A stretch of 64,000 nucleotides of DNA from Okeania sp. SIO1I7 (GTDB lineage Bacteria > Cyanobacteriota > Cyanobacteriia > Cyanobacteriales > Microcoleaceae), in the NCBI GenBank assembly GCA_010672585.1, contig JAAHGF010000016.1, forward strand, positions 72,882 to 136,881. The letters are read 5' to 3'. Of this stretch, positions 8,616 through 18,623 are shown in pieces; positions within the stretch are counted from its first letter, which is position 1, and each line of letters begins with the position of its first letter. Under the pieces are notes generated by a model that saw nothing but the letters and a program-made list of their open reading frames with translations, was not told the origin of the DNA and did not search any database. Both the position numbers and the translations under genes were made by a program.

Positions 8616-9911
8616 ATGAAACTTATACTTCCTATAGAATTTTATCGTAAAGGTGGAATAGAACGGGTAATTTGTGGAACGGTAGAAGAATGGATTGAAA
8701 TTGACGAAGTAGAGGAAATAATATTAATTTTGCCAAAAAAAGATATTCCTCATTTTCAAGAAAAGTTGCCTCAATCTCCAATAATTAAATACGAATCATT
8801 TATATTACCTCCTAAATCTTTACAATCTCGAATACTTTCTTTAATTAATAAGTTTTCATCTTTGTCAGCTAATGTTAAGGCACAAAAAGTTAAAATTTTT
8901 TTTAAACGTCTCCGTCGTAAATATCAGACTGAGTTTAGTATCAAATATTTAGCTAGTCGTTATCAAGCTAGTCATTGTTTGTACTTTCTAGCTAATAGAT
9001 TAAATCCACCCAATCTTGATATTCCTTTAGCAATGATCACCCATGATATGTTCTGGAGATTTTCACCACTAACTTATCCAGAATCTTATGTTAAAGAATA
9101 CGATTTAAGCTTATTAGAATGGTTGAAAAAGGTCAATATTGTTTTTACTATTTCTGAAAAAACACGAAAGGATATTCTCTCGGTTTTTCCTGAATTTAGT
9201 GACAAAATAAAAGCTGTACCAATATCAGGTTTTCCAACTAAGTCAAATGCTTCACAAAGATTATTGGATTTAGCAGAAAATTCCTATGAATCTAATGATG
9301 AATTACCAATATTTTATTTGCCTTCTTCTTTTGGTGTTTATAAAGACCACTTAACTCTGTTAAAAGCTGGTATTAAGCTTGCTCAAAAAAAATTGAAGTT
9401 TAAAATAGTTTTGATTGGTAAAGAAACGGATAATTTGATTGCTGGAAATATTAGTTTATCTCAGCAAACTAATAGTCAAGAGTATATTGATTATTTGAAT
9501 CAATGTCAGGAAATATCTCAGAATAATCAGAATATAATGCAGGAATATTTTGAGGGGTTAGGATATTGTTCCGATGAAGAGGTAGAAAAATGGTATCGGA
9601 AATGTTCCTGTGTAGTTTTTCCTTCTAAGTATGAAGGTTTTGGTTTAGCTTTATCAGAGTCAGTTGTTAGAGGAATACCTGCTATTGTGTCAGATTTAGA
9701 AGTTTTTCGAGAGCAGGTAGAGCTTTATAAATGTGGAGATATGGTAGATTTTTTCCCTGTGGGTGATGTGGATGCTTTAACAAATTGTATGGAGAAATTT
9801 ATTCTACATCCTAAGAGTAATTTGTCTGCTGAAGAAGTAGATCAACGCTTTTCTCATTGGACTTGGAGAGAGACTGCTAAAGAGTATGTTCGTCTATTAG
9901 AAAAGTTATGA
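8616..9911 (+). CDS. GT4 family glycosyltransferase
   Basis: 431 aa. I place the start at the ATG at 8616 (MKLILPIEFYRKGGIERVI), which has TTGGAG 6 nt upstream; the frame is open further up but runs back into a terminal-inverted-repeat element. GT-B fold: N-terminal GGIERV loop, THDMF and FTISEKTR in the middle, and C-terminal VVFPSKYEGFGLALSESV with the Glu-x7-Glu pair of retaining GT4 transferases, then GIPAIVSDLEVFREQ. Soluble, cytoplasmic. Fourth of five glycosyltransferase-like genes in the first 10 kb. Substrate unknown. Confidence 0.85.
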   Translation: MKLILPIEFYRKGGIERVICGTVEEWIEIDEVEEIILILPKKDIPHFQEKLPQSPIIKYESFILPPKSLQSRILSLINKFSSLSANVKAQKVKIFFKRLRRKYQTEFSIKYLASRYQASHCLYFLANRLNPPNLDIPLAMITHDMFWRFSPLTYPESYVKEYDLSLLEWLKKVNIVFTISEKTRKDILSVFPEFSDKIKAVPISGFPTKSNASQRLLDLAENSYESNDELPIFYLPSSFGVYKDHLTLLKAGIKLAQKKLKFKIVLIGKETDNLIAGNISLSQQTNSQEYIDYLNQCQEISQNNQNIMQEYFEGLGYCSDEEVEKWYRKCSCVVFPSKYEGFGLALSESVVRGIPAIVSDLEVFREQVELYKCGDMVDFFPVGDVDALTNCMEKFILHPKSNLSAEEVDQRFSHWTWRETAKEYVRLLEKL

Positions 9912-10567
9912 AAAGTTGGCAGTAAGTTGAATTTTGAAAAGTAATAATATTGAGTGATGAATTTTAACTATAGATTAAGTGGTATTTACCCACCTGAGTC
10001 AGAAGTTCTAGTCAAAATTTAACTAAGACGCTTGAGTTAAACAATAGTCACCTCAGGAGGCGATCGCTCTGACCAATATTTAATCTAATAACTAAGACGT
10101 TATAGTTTAAGTCCAAATATATAGTTAGTCATAGAGGCGATCGCTCACAGCTCGATCTAAAATCTGATAACTAAGACGTTATAGTTAGGTCAAAGTAAAT
10201 CATCAGTCAAAGGAAGTTCTATCCAGACAATTATCTAAAATCTAATAACTAAGACGTTATAGTTTAAGTCCAAATATATATCCCACAACTAAGACGTTTG
10301 AGTTGAATAAATAGTCACTTCAGTTAGGGGGTAATACCTCAAAGCTCCATCTAAAATCTCATAACTCAATCGTAAGAACTATTTTCAGGTTTTCTTCTCT
10401 ACCAGAATACACAAGATAGGCTAAAAGGTATTTAATTTTTATGTTCCCTATTATCTTTTTTCTGTCAGCTTTCCCAGAATTAAGGGTAAATCATTTCAAT
10501 TCCTGTGATTAATTTTCCTAAAGTTCAGCCAATTCCTCATCTACCTTTTCCATCTTCCTTGTTACTT
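9912..10567. repeat. Array of six AACTAAGACG palindromes
   Basis: Near-palindromes AACTAAGACGTTATAGTT or AACTAAGACGYTTGAGTT start at 10021, 10090, 10169, 10247 and 10287, with a decayed sixth at about 10363. Most are preceded by ATCTAAAATCTRAT. Spacing is 69, 79, 78, 40 and about 76 bp. The variants keep the arms complementary. Two intervals carry GCGATCGCTC. No protein is encoded. Spacers are not unique protospacer-like units, so this is not CRISPR. Function unknown: an iterated binding site or short RNA hairpins. Confidence 0.75.
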
Positions 10568-10885
10568 AGGGCTTACCGATCTAATCTAAAAGCATTGATA
10601 TATAAAGACAAGTGCCTTTTTGGGGTCGAATTGCAGTGCAAATTTTTCAGCTCTTCATGCTCAAAAAGGAGTGTATTTTAGGCTCATAGTTGGGCAGAAA
10701 AATCATTCTTACAATTGTTACTCCTACCTCCTTGCTCATTCCAATTTCTCCCCTCCCCTCCTGGGAGGGGTTAGGGGTGGGTTGGGAGGGGGAGGGGCGA
10801 GGGGTGGGTTGTCTCCTGTCTCCTGTCTCCTGTCTTCTGTCTTCTGTCTCCTACCCCTACTAAAAGAATTTTGAGCGCAAACCCT
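10568..10885. mobile_element. RepD element with 4-bp target duplication
   Basis: 318 bp, AGGGCTTACC ... GCAAACCCT ends, flanked by ACTT on both sides (10564-10567, 10886-10889). Holds a GC-rich palindrome (CCCCTCCTGGGAGGGG) and a run of CTCCTGT/CTTCTGT heptamers. Its last bases overlap the stop codon of the TPR glycosyltransferase. The 84-codon frame inside it is not a gene. Confidence 0.85.
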
Positions 10886-13800
10886 ACTTATTTCTGAGTT
10901 CAACAAATACCTGATACATCTGTTTTGCCAATTTTTTAGGATTCCATAAAGGTGCTAAATTATCTGGATTTTTTGAATTTTGCAAATGCTCCCGCACTGA
11001 ATTTCTTAAACCTAAGTCTTTACCTAATTTAATTCCCCATTCTGTATATTCTTCCCAACTCCAAGCTACTCCTATATCCAAATTTACATTCTGCAAAAAT
11101 GAGTAACCCATCCTAGATAAATATTGTTCTCCAGCTCTAGTTATTATTGGTAAGTTTGCCCATAAAGCTTCTAAATTATGAGTACCTCCATTGTAGGGAT
11201 AAGAATCTAATAAAACATCTGCTATCTGATAAATTGCTCGATGTTCTTCTTCTGTTTGAGTTTGCCCTAAAAAGATAATTCGATTAAAGTCTACTCCTAA
11301 ATTTTCAGATTCTTGACGATAAGTTTGATAAATTACATCTACATCTCCTTGACCTTTACGAATTAATATACTTTCTGGTGTATGTTGCAAAATTTTTAGT
11401 TGAGCGCGTACCATTTCTGGGTTAGTTTTTCGCCCTGGTGCTATACACAAATAAACCATTTTATTTGAGTCAATACCGATACTATTTCTCGCAGTATTTC
11501 TATCAAGCAAATGACTATCAAACCCACCCACAGCTACAGATGTTTCTGGTAATCTAACTAACTTTTCTAAATAATATTTTTCCCTTCCTTCAGGGTGAGT
11601 ATACGAGTCACATAAAAAATAATTATTTTCAGAAATATAGGGTGCATCAAAACCTAGCCAAGAAACACAGACTGGCGCAGGTTTTTCATGGATAATATGT
11701 ACATTTACTGGCAATGTCATTGAATCTAAATCTACTACTACATCTAACTTGTCTTCTAATATTTGTTCAACAATTTCTTCGTAGGATGGAAACCCATTAG
11801 GATATTTTTTCGGCCAATAGGTTTTGACAGACATTTGTTCAAATTTTTGAGTAATATCATCTCGCTTCAACGGACCTGTAATATATAGATGAATGTGAGG
11901 TGTGATTTGAGATAATTCTCGAATTAAGGCTTCGCTACACCAACCTACAGAATGACGACGAAAATGTTTGGAAAGGAATCCTATTTTTAGGGGTTGGGAA
12001 TTAGAAATATGAGTTTTTGGAGTTTGATAGTTTTTGACTCTATTTTGATAATATTGTTTGGCTATTAATTTGTAAAATTTAGCGTTTCCTTCTAAGTTAT
12101 CCCGGAGGTGAGGTACGGCAAATAAGAAAATTTCATAGAGTAGTTTTATTTCTAGTTCGCTGAAGGTTTCACAGTTTTGATAAGAAAATTTTTCTACTTC
12201 TGAAAGTTTGGAGTTTGCTACGTCACTTACTCCTGATTGAAAGTAGGCGAATAAAAAGGCAGTACCTGAAAGAATAGGAGCTATTTCTCCACAAGAATTA
12301 CAAAAATTATCGGCTGCTTTTCTAGCATGGGCAAGTTTAGTTGTATGACTGAGTAAATCACATAATTGTTGATGAGCTTCAACAAATTGTGGTTTAACTT
12401 CGATAGCTTTTTCAAATAAAGCGATCGCTTCTTCCATTTTTTCTTGTTTAATAATATGTCCGATGCGAGAATATACTTCTGCCCAGTTTGGTTTAAGTTC
12501 TAATGCTTGATGATATTTTTCTAGTGCTGATTCTAATAATCCTTTATTGGAAAGTGCTGTTCCTAAGTTTGCATAAGCATCATAGGAGTTAGGATTATAT
12601 TTAATGGCTATTTGATAATGATAAATTGCTTGTTCGTAGTCTCCTTTCAGCAATAAATTATTAGCTAGTTTTTCATGCAAGTGTTTGAGTTCTGGATTAA
12701 TATTTAATGCTTTCTGATAATATTTTGCTGCTGTTTCTCTATCTCCTTGTTTACCTAAAATATTAGCTAGATTACTATAAGCTTCGGTATAATCTGGTTG
12801 GAGATTAATAGCTCTTTGATAACTTCTAACTGCGTCGTTAATTCTATCTAGTTTTACTAGGGTATTGCCTAATTTAAAGTGAAAATCTGCCTCTACTATA
12901 TCTGGTTGAATTTCTAATGCTTTTTCCCAAGCTTCCAGAGCTTCATCAACTTTTCCTAAATATTGAAATAGTTTACCAATATTCCAATAAATACCAGCCA
13001 AACCAGGTTTTAAATCAACAGCCTTTTGATAATAAAACAGCGCTTGTTTATATTGACCTAACTGCAAATATACACTACCCACATTTCCATAAACTTCTGC
13101 AACTTCTGGCTCAATTTCTAATGCCCGATGATAAGAACGTAAAGCTGCTGATAAACTATTTTGTCTGTAAAAAGCATTTCCTAAAGTTACATAACATGGA
13201 GCATAATCCGGTTGAATTTTTAAAGCTTCTTTACAGCAAGCGATCGCTACTGTTAAATCTCCTTGTTCGAGAGCAGTATTGGCTTGATTTCTATAAGTTT
13301 CTGCTGCGGGATATTTTAAGAGTTTTTTGGGAAATTCTGTTTCTAATTCTTGGTTTTCAAAGGTCTTACTTTGACTGAATTTCTCAAAATTTTTCTCTCT
13401 TTGATTTAGACCGGGCAAATTCTCGGTATTATTCTCGTTCCTCTCAAATTTTTGCTCTGGAATTAGATTTAAATGAGTAGCTTGAATTTCATTTTTCTCA
13501 TCAGACTCAATAATTTCTTGATTTGGCTCGAAAGTGAATTTTTCCTGTTCTATATATTGACTTGATTTATCTTTTTCTTTTGAGTTTAATACCCCCTCGT
13601 CTACAGGGTATTTACAATTAGTTGGAGTTTGAGTCCCCATCCACTTCTTCCTTCTTCCTTCTTCCTTCTTCCTTCTTCCTTCTTCAACCTGAATTACTGA
13701 ATCAACATATTCCTTTATATTCTGATTATTTTCCCCTACTAATTTTTGCCATTCAGTGAATAATTCCTCCAATTGACCTTCAGTAGTTCCAGGTCTTAGC

Positions 13801-14447
13801 AACTTATATAACTTGACAAAAGCTTCCCGATAATTTGGTTGAATAGATAAAGATTTTTGATAATAATCAAAAGCTGGTTCAAGATTTGTATACAGAGCAA
13901 ATACCTCTGCTAACTTGCAGTAAGCTTTAGCCTCTTCTGGTTCAATTTGCAGCAACTTTTGATAACAATAAACTGCCCGATCAAATTCTCCTATTCGAGA
14001 AAGTACATTTCCCAACATCAACTGCACATATGCCAAATTAGGATTAATATCTAAGGCTTTTTGATAATTAAAAATAGCTAAATTAAACTCCCTCTGTTTA
14101 TAATAAACACTGCCAATATTCGCATATACTTGCGCAAAATCAGGTTTAATCTTTAACGCCTGATTATAAGTATTAATTGCCTGTTCAAACAAATTTTGAC
14201 ATTGAAAAATATTCCCTAAAGTCAAATAAACAGAAGCAAAATCTGGTTGAATTTTAACTGCTTCTTGACAACAAGCGATCGCTGCATCAAAATCACCTTG
14301 TAGCAAATATACTTCAGCTAACTTCTTGTAAGCTTCAACATAGTCTGGTTTAATAGTTAAAACTTTTTGATAAGCAACCATCGCTGTATAAAGTTGTCCA
14401 GAATCTTTAAGTTTATTGGCTGTCTTGAAATAATTTTCAGGTAACAT
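10884..14447 (-). CDS. TPR protein with SPINDLY-type O-GlcNAc transferase-like domain (GT41-like)
   Basis: 1187 aa. Two TPR blocks (about residues 1-220 and 385-725) with repeated A.Y..LG......A...Y..AL...P units are separated by a charged linker. The C-terminal third (about 835-1187) reads KIGFLSKHFRRHSVGW ... VCVSWLGFDAPY ... LCIAPGRKTNPEM ... DVLLDSYPYNGGTHNLEALW ... MGYSFL, the block order of bacterial SPINDLY/OGT-like glycosyltransferases. Predicted to transfer a sugar to protein or peptidic acceptors held by the TPRs. Residues about 255-293 are encoded by an in-frame RepG repeat plus six CTTCTTC heptamers. The stop codon is formed by a RepD element at the 3' end. Start ATG at 14447 after AGAG. 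Confidence 0.9.
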   Translation of the reverse strand: MLPENYFKTANKLKDSGQLYTAMVAYQKVLTIKPDYVEAYKKLAEVYLLQGDFDAAIACCQEAVKIQPDFASVYLTLGNIFQCQNLFEQAINTYNQALKIKPDFAQVYANIGSVYYKQREFNLAIFNYQKALDINPNLAYVQLMLGNVLSRIGEFDRAVYCYQKLLQIEPEEAKAYCKLAEVFALYTNLEPAFDYYQKSLSIQPNYREAFVKLYKLLRPGTTEGQLEELFTEWQKLVGENNQNIKEYVDSVIQVEEGRRKKEEGRRKKWMGTQTPTNCKYPVDEGVLNSKEKDKSSQYIEQEKFTFEPNQEIIESDEKNEIQATHLNLIPEQKFERNENNTENLPGLNQREKNFEKFSQSKTFENQELETEFPKKLLKYPAAETYRNQANTALEQGDLTVAIACCKEALKIQPDYAPCYVTLGNAFYRQNSLSAALRSYHRALEIEPEVAEVYGNVGSVYLQLGQYKQALFYYQKAVDLKPGLAGIYWNIGKLFQYLGKVDEALEAWEKALEIQPDIVEADFHFKLGNTLVKLDRINDAVRSYQRAINLQPDYTEAYSNLANILGKQGDRETAAKYYQKALNINPELKHLHEKLANNLLLKGDYEQAIYHYQIAIKYNPNSYDAYANLGTALSNKGLLESALEKYHQALELKPNWAEVYSRIGHIIKQEKMEEAIALFEKAIEVKPQFVEAHQQLCDLLSHTTKLAHARKAADNFCNSCGEIAPILSGTAFLFAYFQSGVSDVANSKLSEVEKFSYQNCETFSELEIKLLYEIFLFAVPHLRDNLEGNAKFYKLIAKQYYQNRVKNYQTPKTHISNSQPLKIGFLSKHFRRHSVGWCSEALIRELSQITPHIHLYITGPLKRDDITQKFEQMSVKTYWPKKYPNGFPSYEEIVEQILEDKLDVVVDLDSMTLPVNVHIIHEKPAPVCVSWLGFDAPYISENNYFLCDSYTHPEGREKYYLEKLVRLPETSVAVGGFDSHLLDRNTARNSIGIDSNKMVYLCIAPGRKTNPEMVRAQLKILQHTPESILIRKGQGDVDVIYQTYRQESENLGVDFNRIIFLGQTQTEEEHRAIYQIADVLLDSYPYNGGTHNLEALWANLPIITRAGEQYLSRMGYSFLQNVNLDIGVAWSWEEYTEWGIKLGKDLGLRNSVREHLQNSKNPDNLAPLWNPKKLAKQMYQVFVELRNK
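13568..13685. repeat. RepG copy and six heptamers inside a coding sequence
   Basis: 13568-13643 matches the intergenic RepG copies at 16431, 16748, 36263 and 54410 (TTTAATACCCC, GTCTACAGGGT, TTTGAGTCCCCATCC). It is followed by exactly six tandem CTTCTTC units (13644-13685). The coding frame passes through without a stop, giving EEGRRKK twice and then WMGTQTPTNCKYPVDEG. Changing the heptamer number by one or two would break the frame. Confidence 0.85.
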
Positions 14448-14525
14448 TTTCTCTACGAACCCTTATAACGGTAAAGTTAAACAGTGTTTGTAATTTTATT
14501 TGATCTAAGATAAGGAGTATAGACT

Positions 14526-15239
14526 ATGGTCACAGAACAAGACCCCATAAAATTAATGAAACAGCAAGTCGGCAAAGCTGCTGCTGACCGAGTAAAGTCT
14601 GGAATGATAGTGGGGTTAGGCACAGGATCGACCGCTGCCTATATGATTCAGTTTTTGGGAGAACGCCTACAAAGTGGCCAACTCAAAGATATTAAAGGTA
14701 TCCCTACCTCCTTTCAGTCAAACGTATTAGCTAAACAGTATGGTGTACCATTAACGACCCTCGATGAAATTGACCACATGGATATTGCCATTGATGGTGC
14801 TGATGAAGTTGACCCACAGAAAAATCTGATCAAGGGTGGTGGAGCAGCTCATACCCGTGAAAAAATTGTGGACTGTTTGGCAGAACAGTTTATTGTAGTG
14901 GTGGATAGTTCTAAGTTAGTAGATAGGTTGGGTTCTACTTTTTTGCTTCCCGTAGAAGTTATACCTATGGCAATAACTCCTGTAATTCGGGCAATTGAAA
15001 AACTTGGTGGTCAACCAGAACTTCGGATGGGTGTGAAGAAAGCTGGACCTGTAGTTACGGACGAGGGTAATCTGGTGATTGATGTTAAGTTTAATTCTAT
15101 TGATAACCCTGCTGAATTAGAAAAAAGTTTAAATAATATTCCTGGTGTCTTGGAAAATGGTTTATTTGTAGGGGTTGCAGATGTAATATTAGTGGGAGAA
15201 CTTCAGGATGGCCAGCCAATAGTTCGAGAAATTGCTTGA
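14526..15239 (+). CDS. rpiA: Ribose-5-phosphate isomerase A
   Basis: 237 aa, usual length. Interconverts ribose 5-phosphate and ribulose 5-phosphate in the Calvin and pentose phosphate cycles; soluble. Motifs: [12 protein letters not shown] (phosphate loop, near residue 30), DGADEVDP (near 86) and [12 protein letters not shown] (near 97) carry the substrate-binding and catalytic residues of RpiA. A strong AAGGAG stands 8 nt before the ATG at 14526. Divergent from the TPR glycosyltransferase, with 78 bp between the two starts. Confidence 0.97.
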   Translation: MVTEQDPIKLMKQQVGKAAADRVKSGMIVGLGTGSTAAYMIQFLGERLQSGQLKDIKGIPTSFQSNVLAKQYGVPLTTLDEIDHMDIAIDGADEVDPQKNLIKGGGAAHTREKIVDCLAEQFIVVVDSSKLVDRLGSTFLLPVEVIPMAITPVIRAIEKLGGQPELRMGVKKAGPVVTDEGNLVIDVKFNSIDNPAELEKSLNNIPGVLENGLFVGVADVILVGELQDGQPIVREIA

Positions 15240-15885
15240 AGAAGGTGGTAGGTTGTATGTGTTAAGCTGTAGGTTTTAGGTTGTAGGTGTTAGGTTGTAG
15301 ATGTTATAGAACCCATTTGGTATCTTTGTCCGCGACCCGCGTTTTTTTACCAGGAGTCAGGATATGGAGCGAAAGAATATGAGAAAAAGGTTGAAAAATA
15401 CTCCCTACTTCACTATATCTTTATTCAATAGGTCTTAAATAGGTTATGTATGACTTTTATGGCCTAGAACCTTAAAAATTAATTAAGTTACTTTGTCAAC
15501 TCTTAATTATTGAAGACAACAGACAACGGTGGGAAAACTTTTTTTTCCTCTAAAATTCACTACCAATCTATGTCTTAACTAAATCTTTCTCTAAGATACC
15601 TACAATCTACACCTTCTTCAAAATTTTCTTGCATAGTGTAGATAAAATTTAAAGCAAAGTTACTACAGCAAAACTTATCCAAACCATCCAGACTATTGAT
15701 TCCAATTTGAAAAAGTTATGATATGTTTTGCTATGCTTTGGCAGTTGAGAAAATAATTATCTAGAGAACAAAAATTACTAAAACTATCAAACTCGGTATC
15801 TTAAGGATACCGGGCTTTAAAATAATCGAGCGACATGAGGAAAAACCACTATTAAATAACTAAATTAGGCTTCAAAGAAACTTAT
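15240..15885. other. Intergenic stretch with GTAGGTGTTAGGTT iterations and a hairpin
   Basis: 15245-15306 is a run of GTAGGTGTTAGGTT-like units right after rpiA. A perfect hairpin (stem CGGTATC, loop TTAAG) is at about 15789-15807, followed by GGGCTTTAAAA. It resembles the 3395-3412 hairpin in position of ACCG and in the following TTTAAA word, with a different stem. Otherwise AT-rich, no frame I believe. Confidence 0.55.
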
Positions 15886-16050
15886 TTAGTTCAGTAGTTG
15901 TCTCTCAGATTCCAGAGCTTTCACTAAATTTTGATTTCCCTTAGCTCTAGCTGCTTCCAGACGATGAGCTAATCTTTTTTCTATATTGACTTTATGAACT
16001 TCATTTAATTTAACTAGGCTTTTTGGTGAATTTTTGTTCATCATGGACAT
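15886..16050 (-). CDS. Small conserved-type cyanobacterial protein, 54 aa
   Basis: ATG at 16050, stop at 15886, with AGAGG 9 nt upstream of the start. The protein is charged and helical: MSMMNKNSPKSLVKLNEVHK at the start, then IEKRLAHRLEAARAKGNQNL and VKALESERQLLN. The pattern of an RLxHRLEAARAKGN helix followed by a short second helix resembles small cyanobacterial proteins of unknown function, but I cannot name the family with certainty. No signal peptide or membrane segment. It stands alone between rpiA and ndhB, in a gap that would otherwise be empty. Confidence 0.65.
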   Translation of the reverse strand: MSMMNKNSPKSLVKLNEVHKVNIEKRLAHRLEAARAKGNQNLVKALESERQLLN

Positions 16051-16980
16051 TTTTTTTTCCTCTTTTATTATATGACTTACATTTTTAATTTAGCACAGCT
16101 AGAAAAAATCCACCAGTCCAGTTAATGAAAACTGTCAGTTATTATCAGTTATTATTAGCTAGTAGACACCAAGCAAAGTTTGTTTTAGTAGGCTATGTCT
16201 TGTAGAGTCATTCACAAATATTCTGAGTGAATCTTTTGAATAAAATGCCTGAAAGTATTTATGATTAATGGATGTGTAAACCATCAGCAATAAGCTATAT
16301 AGTTAACTGAAGAGCTTGAAAATCATCTTTTTTTTTATCCCTTAACAATAGTGTCTCCTAGTTCATTAAATTTTATTAAGTAGACTTTGCAGTGTCATAC
16401 TAAATATTAATTAAGCCTTAGAAGTTAAATTTTATCTTTTTGTTTTGGGTTTAATACCCCGCCGTCTACACCAGGGTGAATTTATTGTCACGCTGAGAAA
16501 AAGGGAGTGGGGGAGTAGGGGAGTAGAGGAGTAAGGTCAATTTATTGTCACGCTGAGAAAAATTGTATCCTTTGAAATCTCGTACATCTTGCTAAGATTA
16601 GTTAACCAAAAATATAGAGTTCAGGACTTACGTAAAGAAACTACATATAGTAGATAAAACTATAGCACTATGGTATATATAGTGTTTTTACCATAAAAAT
16701 GCATAATTTCTGGAGTTGTAAATATTCTCTGACGACAAAGAATTAGCCCTGGCCGTCTACACGGTGAATTGGTTGGGGTTTGAGTACCCATCCATTTTTT
16801 CTTCCTTCCTTCTTCCTTCCTTCCTTCTTGCTTCTTCCTTCTTAAAAATTTGGTTTTTTCTGCTTCACCTAATAAAAAACCAAAAAATCTCTGGAAACAC
16901 GCTACAATCCTGTACTGTAAAGGATTATTAATTAGTCAAAATTCTTAGTTAGTTACACAAAAAATTTCAAATTATCTAAC
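16051..16980. other. Upstream region of ndhB with two RepG pieces
   Basis: A partial RepG (GGGTTTAATACCCC) lies at about 16431-16490, followed by two direct copies of TTTATTGTCACGCTGAGAAA (about 16477 and 16537) that bracket a GGGAGTAG-like run. A second RepG with CTTCCTT-type tract lies at about 16748-16853. ndhB starts 128 bp further on; its 5' leader is AT-rich without a clear ribosome-binding site. Confidence 0.6.
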
Positions 16981-18561
16981 ATGATAGATTTCTCTAACAT
17001 TGCGGCCCAGCTTAACGCAGGCACTATCCTTCCAGAAGCAATAGTTATAATTACCCTACTTGTAGTTCTGGTTGGAGACCTCATAGTAGGACGTACTTCT
17101 GCTAAATGGACTCCCTACGCAGCCATACTAGGTCTATCGATCGCTATTGTGGCCTTATATACTCAATGGGACAGTACAAATACCATCGGTTTTTTGGGAG
17201 GCTTTAATGCTGATGCCCTCAGTGTAGTATTTAGAGGTATTATTGCTCTGTGTGCAATTACCACTATATTGATGTCGGTGGCATACATAGAACAAACTGG
17301 GACTCCACTAGGAGAATTTATTTGTATTCTGCTCACTGCTACTTTGGGGGCAATGTTCCTTTCTGGAGCAGATGAGTTGGTGATGATTTTTGTTTCTCTG
17401 GAAACCCTGAGTATCTCCTCTTATTTATTAACTGGTTATACAAAACGTGACCCCCGCTCCAATGAAGCAGCATTAAAATATTTACTCATTGGCGCTGCAA
17501 GTTCGGCTGTTTTTCTCTATGGCATCTCCCTTCTCTATGGTTTGTCTGGTGGAGAAACTCGGTTAACAGCGATCGCCTCTAGTCTTGCTGATGGATCGAG
17601 TGGCGGTGTTTCACTAGCTCTAGTTATTGCCTTAGTATTCGCGATCGCTGGTATTTCTTTCAAAATTTCTGCTGTCCCTTTTCACCAATGGACTCCGGAC
17701 GTATATGAAGGTTCTCCTACTCCAGTTGTGGCCTTTCTCTCAGTGGGTTCTAAAGCGGCTGGTTTTGCTTTAGCTATTCGTCTTTTGGTTACTGCTTTCC
17801 CTTTAGTTTCGGAACAGTGGCATTTTGTATTTACTGCTCTTGCTGTGTTGAGTATGGTATTGGGTAATGTGGTTGCTCTGGCCCAAACCAGTATGAAACG
17901 TCTACTTGCTTACTCATCTATTGGACAAGCGGGTTTTATTATGATTGGCCTTTTAGCCGATACTGAAGCTGGTTACGCTAGTATGATATTTTATCTGCTA
18001 ATTTACTTGTTTATGAATTTGGGTGGTTTTACCTGTGTGATTCTATTTTCTCTCCGTACAGGTACAGACCAAATTAGTGAATATGCAGGGTTATATCAAA
18101 AAGACCCGTTATTAACTTTAGGGTTGAGTCTTTGTTTGCTTTCTTTAGGTGGTATTCCTCCACTAGCAGGTTTCTTTGGGAAGATTTATTTGTTTTGGGC
18201 AGGTTGGCAAGCTGGATTATATTGGTTAGTTTTGTTAGGATTAATTACCAGTGTTGCTTCTATTTACTACTACATTCGTGTGGTGAAAATGATGGTGGTA
18301 AAAGAACCGCAGGAAATGTCGGATGTGATTAAAAATTATCCTCCTATTCGTTGGGATATTTCGGGTATGCGTCCTTTACAAGTAGGGTTGATTTTGTCTG
18401 TTTTAGCAACGTCTTTAGCTGGAATTTTATCTAATCCTTTGTTTACTTTGGCTAACGATGCTATTGTTAAAACTCCTATGTTGAATTCGGTTCTAGTTCA
18501 GACTGTTGAAACTAATTCAGTAGCTAGTCAACCAAGTTTTTCTTTGTCGCAAAATAATTAG
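16981..18561 (+). CDS. ndhB: NAD(P)H-quinone oxidoreductase subunit 2 (NDH-1 subunit NdhB)
   Basis: 526 aa, the usual cyanobacterial length. Proton-pumping antiporter-like subunit of the thylakoid NDH-1 complex used in cyclic electron flow, respiration and CO2 uptake. About 14 hydrophobic helices. Landmarks: [53 protein letters not shown] (antiporter helix with Lys and His), and [12 protein letters not shown] strong terminator follows 31 bp after the stop. Single-gene unit; the NDH assembly factor gene crr6 is also in the window, at 60 kb. Confidence 0.97.
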   Translation: MIDFSNIAAQLNAGTILPEAIVIITLLVVLVGDLIVGRTSAKWTPYAAILGLSIAIVALYTQWDSTNTIGFLGGFNADALSVVFRGIIALCAITTILMSVAYIEQTGTPLGEFICILLTATLGAMFLSGADELVMIFVSLETLSISSYLLTGYTKRDPRSNEAALKYLLIGAASSAVFLYGISLLYGLSGGETRLTAIASSLADGSSGGVSLALVIALVFAIAGISFKISAVPFHQWTPDVYEGSPTPVVAFLSVGSKAAGFALAIRLLVTAFPLVSEQWHFVFTALAVLSMVLGNVVALAQTSMKRLLAYSSIGQAGFIMIGLLADTEAGYASMIFYLLIYLFMNLGGFTCVILFSLRTGTDQISEYAGLYQKDPLLTLGLSLCLLSLGGIPPLAGFFGKIYLFWAGWQAGLYWLVLLGLITSVASIYYYIRVVKMMVVKEPQEMSDVIKNYPPIRWDISGMRPLQVGLILSVLATSLAGILSNPLFTLANDAIVKTPMLNSVLVQTVETNSVASQPSFSLSQNN

Positions 18562-18591
18562 TTTTAATTCTTTTGATTCAGTAAAAGTAAG

Positions 18592-18623
18592 AAATGTTCG
18601 GCTTATTGAGTCGAGCATTTTTT
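18592..18623 (+). terminator. Rho-independent terminator after ndhB
   Basis: AAATGTTCGGCT, loop TATTG, then AGTCGAGCATTT and a T run. All twelve stem positions pair if two G-U pairs are allowed. Confidence 0.85.

Noticed and set aside
10021-10375. CRISPR-like array (regularly spaced palindromic repeats)
   Set aside because: The repeated part is short and imperfect, intervals vary from 40 to 79 bp and are themselves similar to each other, and no cas gene is present.
10620-10874. 84-codon open frame
   Set aside because: Encoded by RepD inverted repeats, the GC-rich palindrome and heptamers.
12917-13378. 153-codon plus-strand frame
   Set aside because: Antisense to the TPR region of the glycosyltransferase gene; its openness reflects the regular TPR codon pattern.
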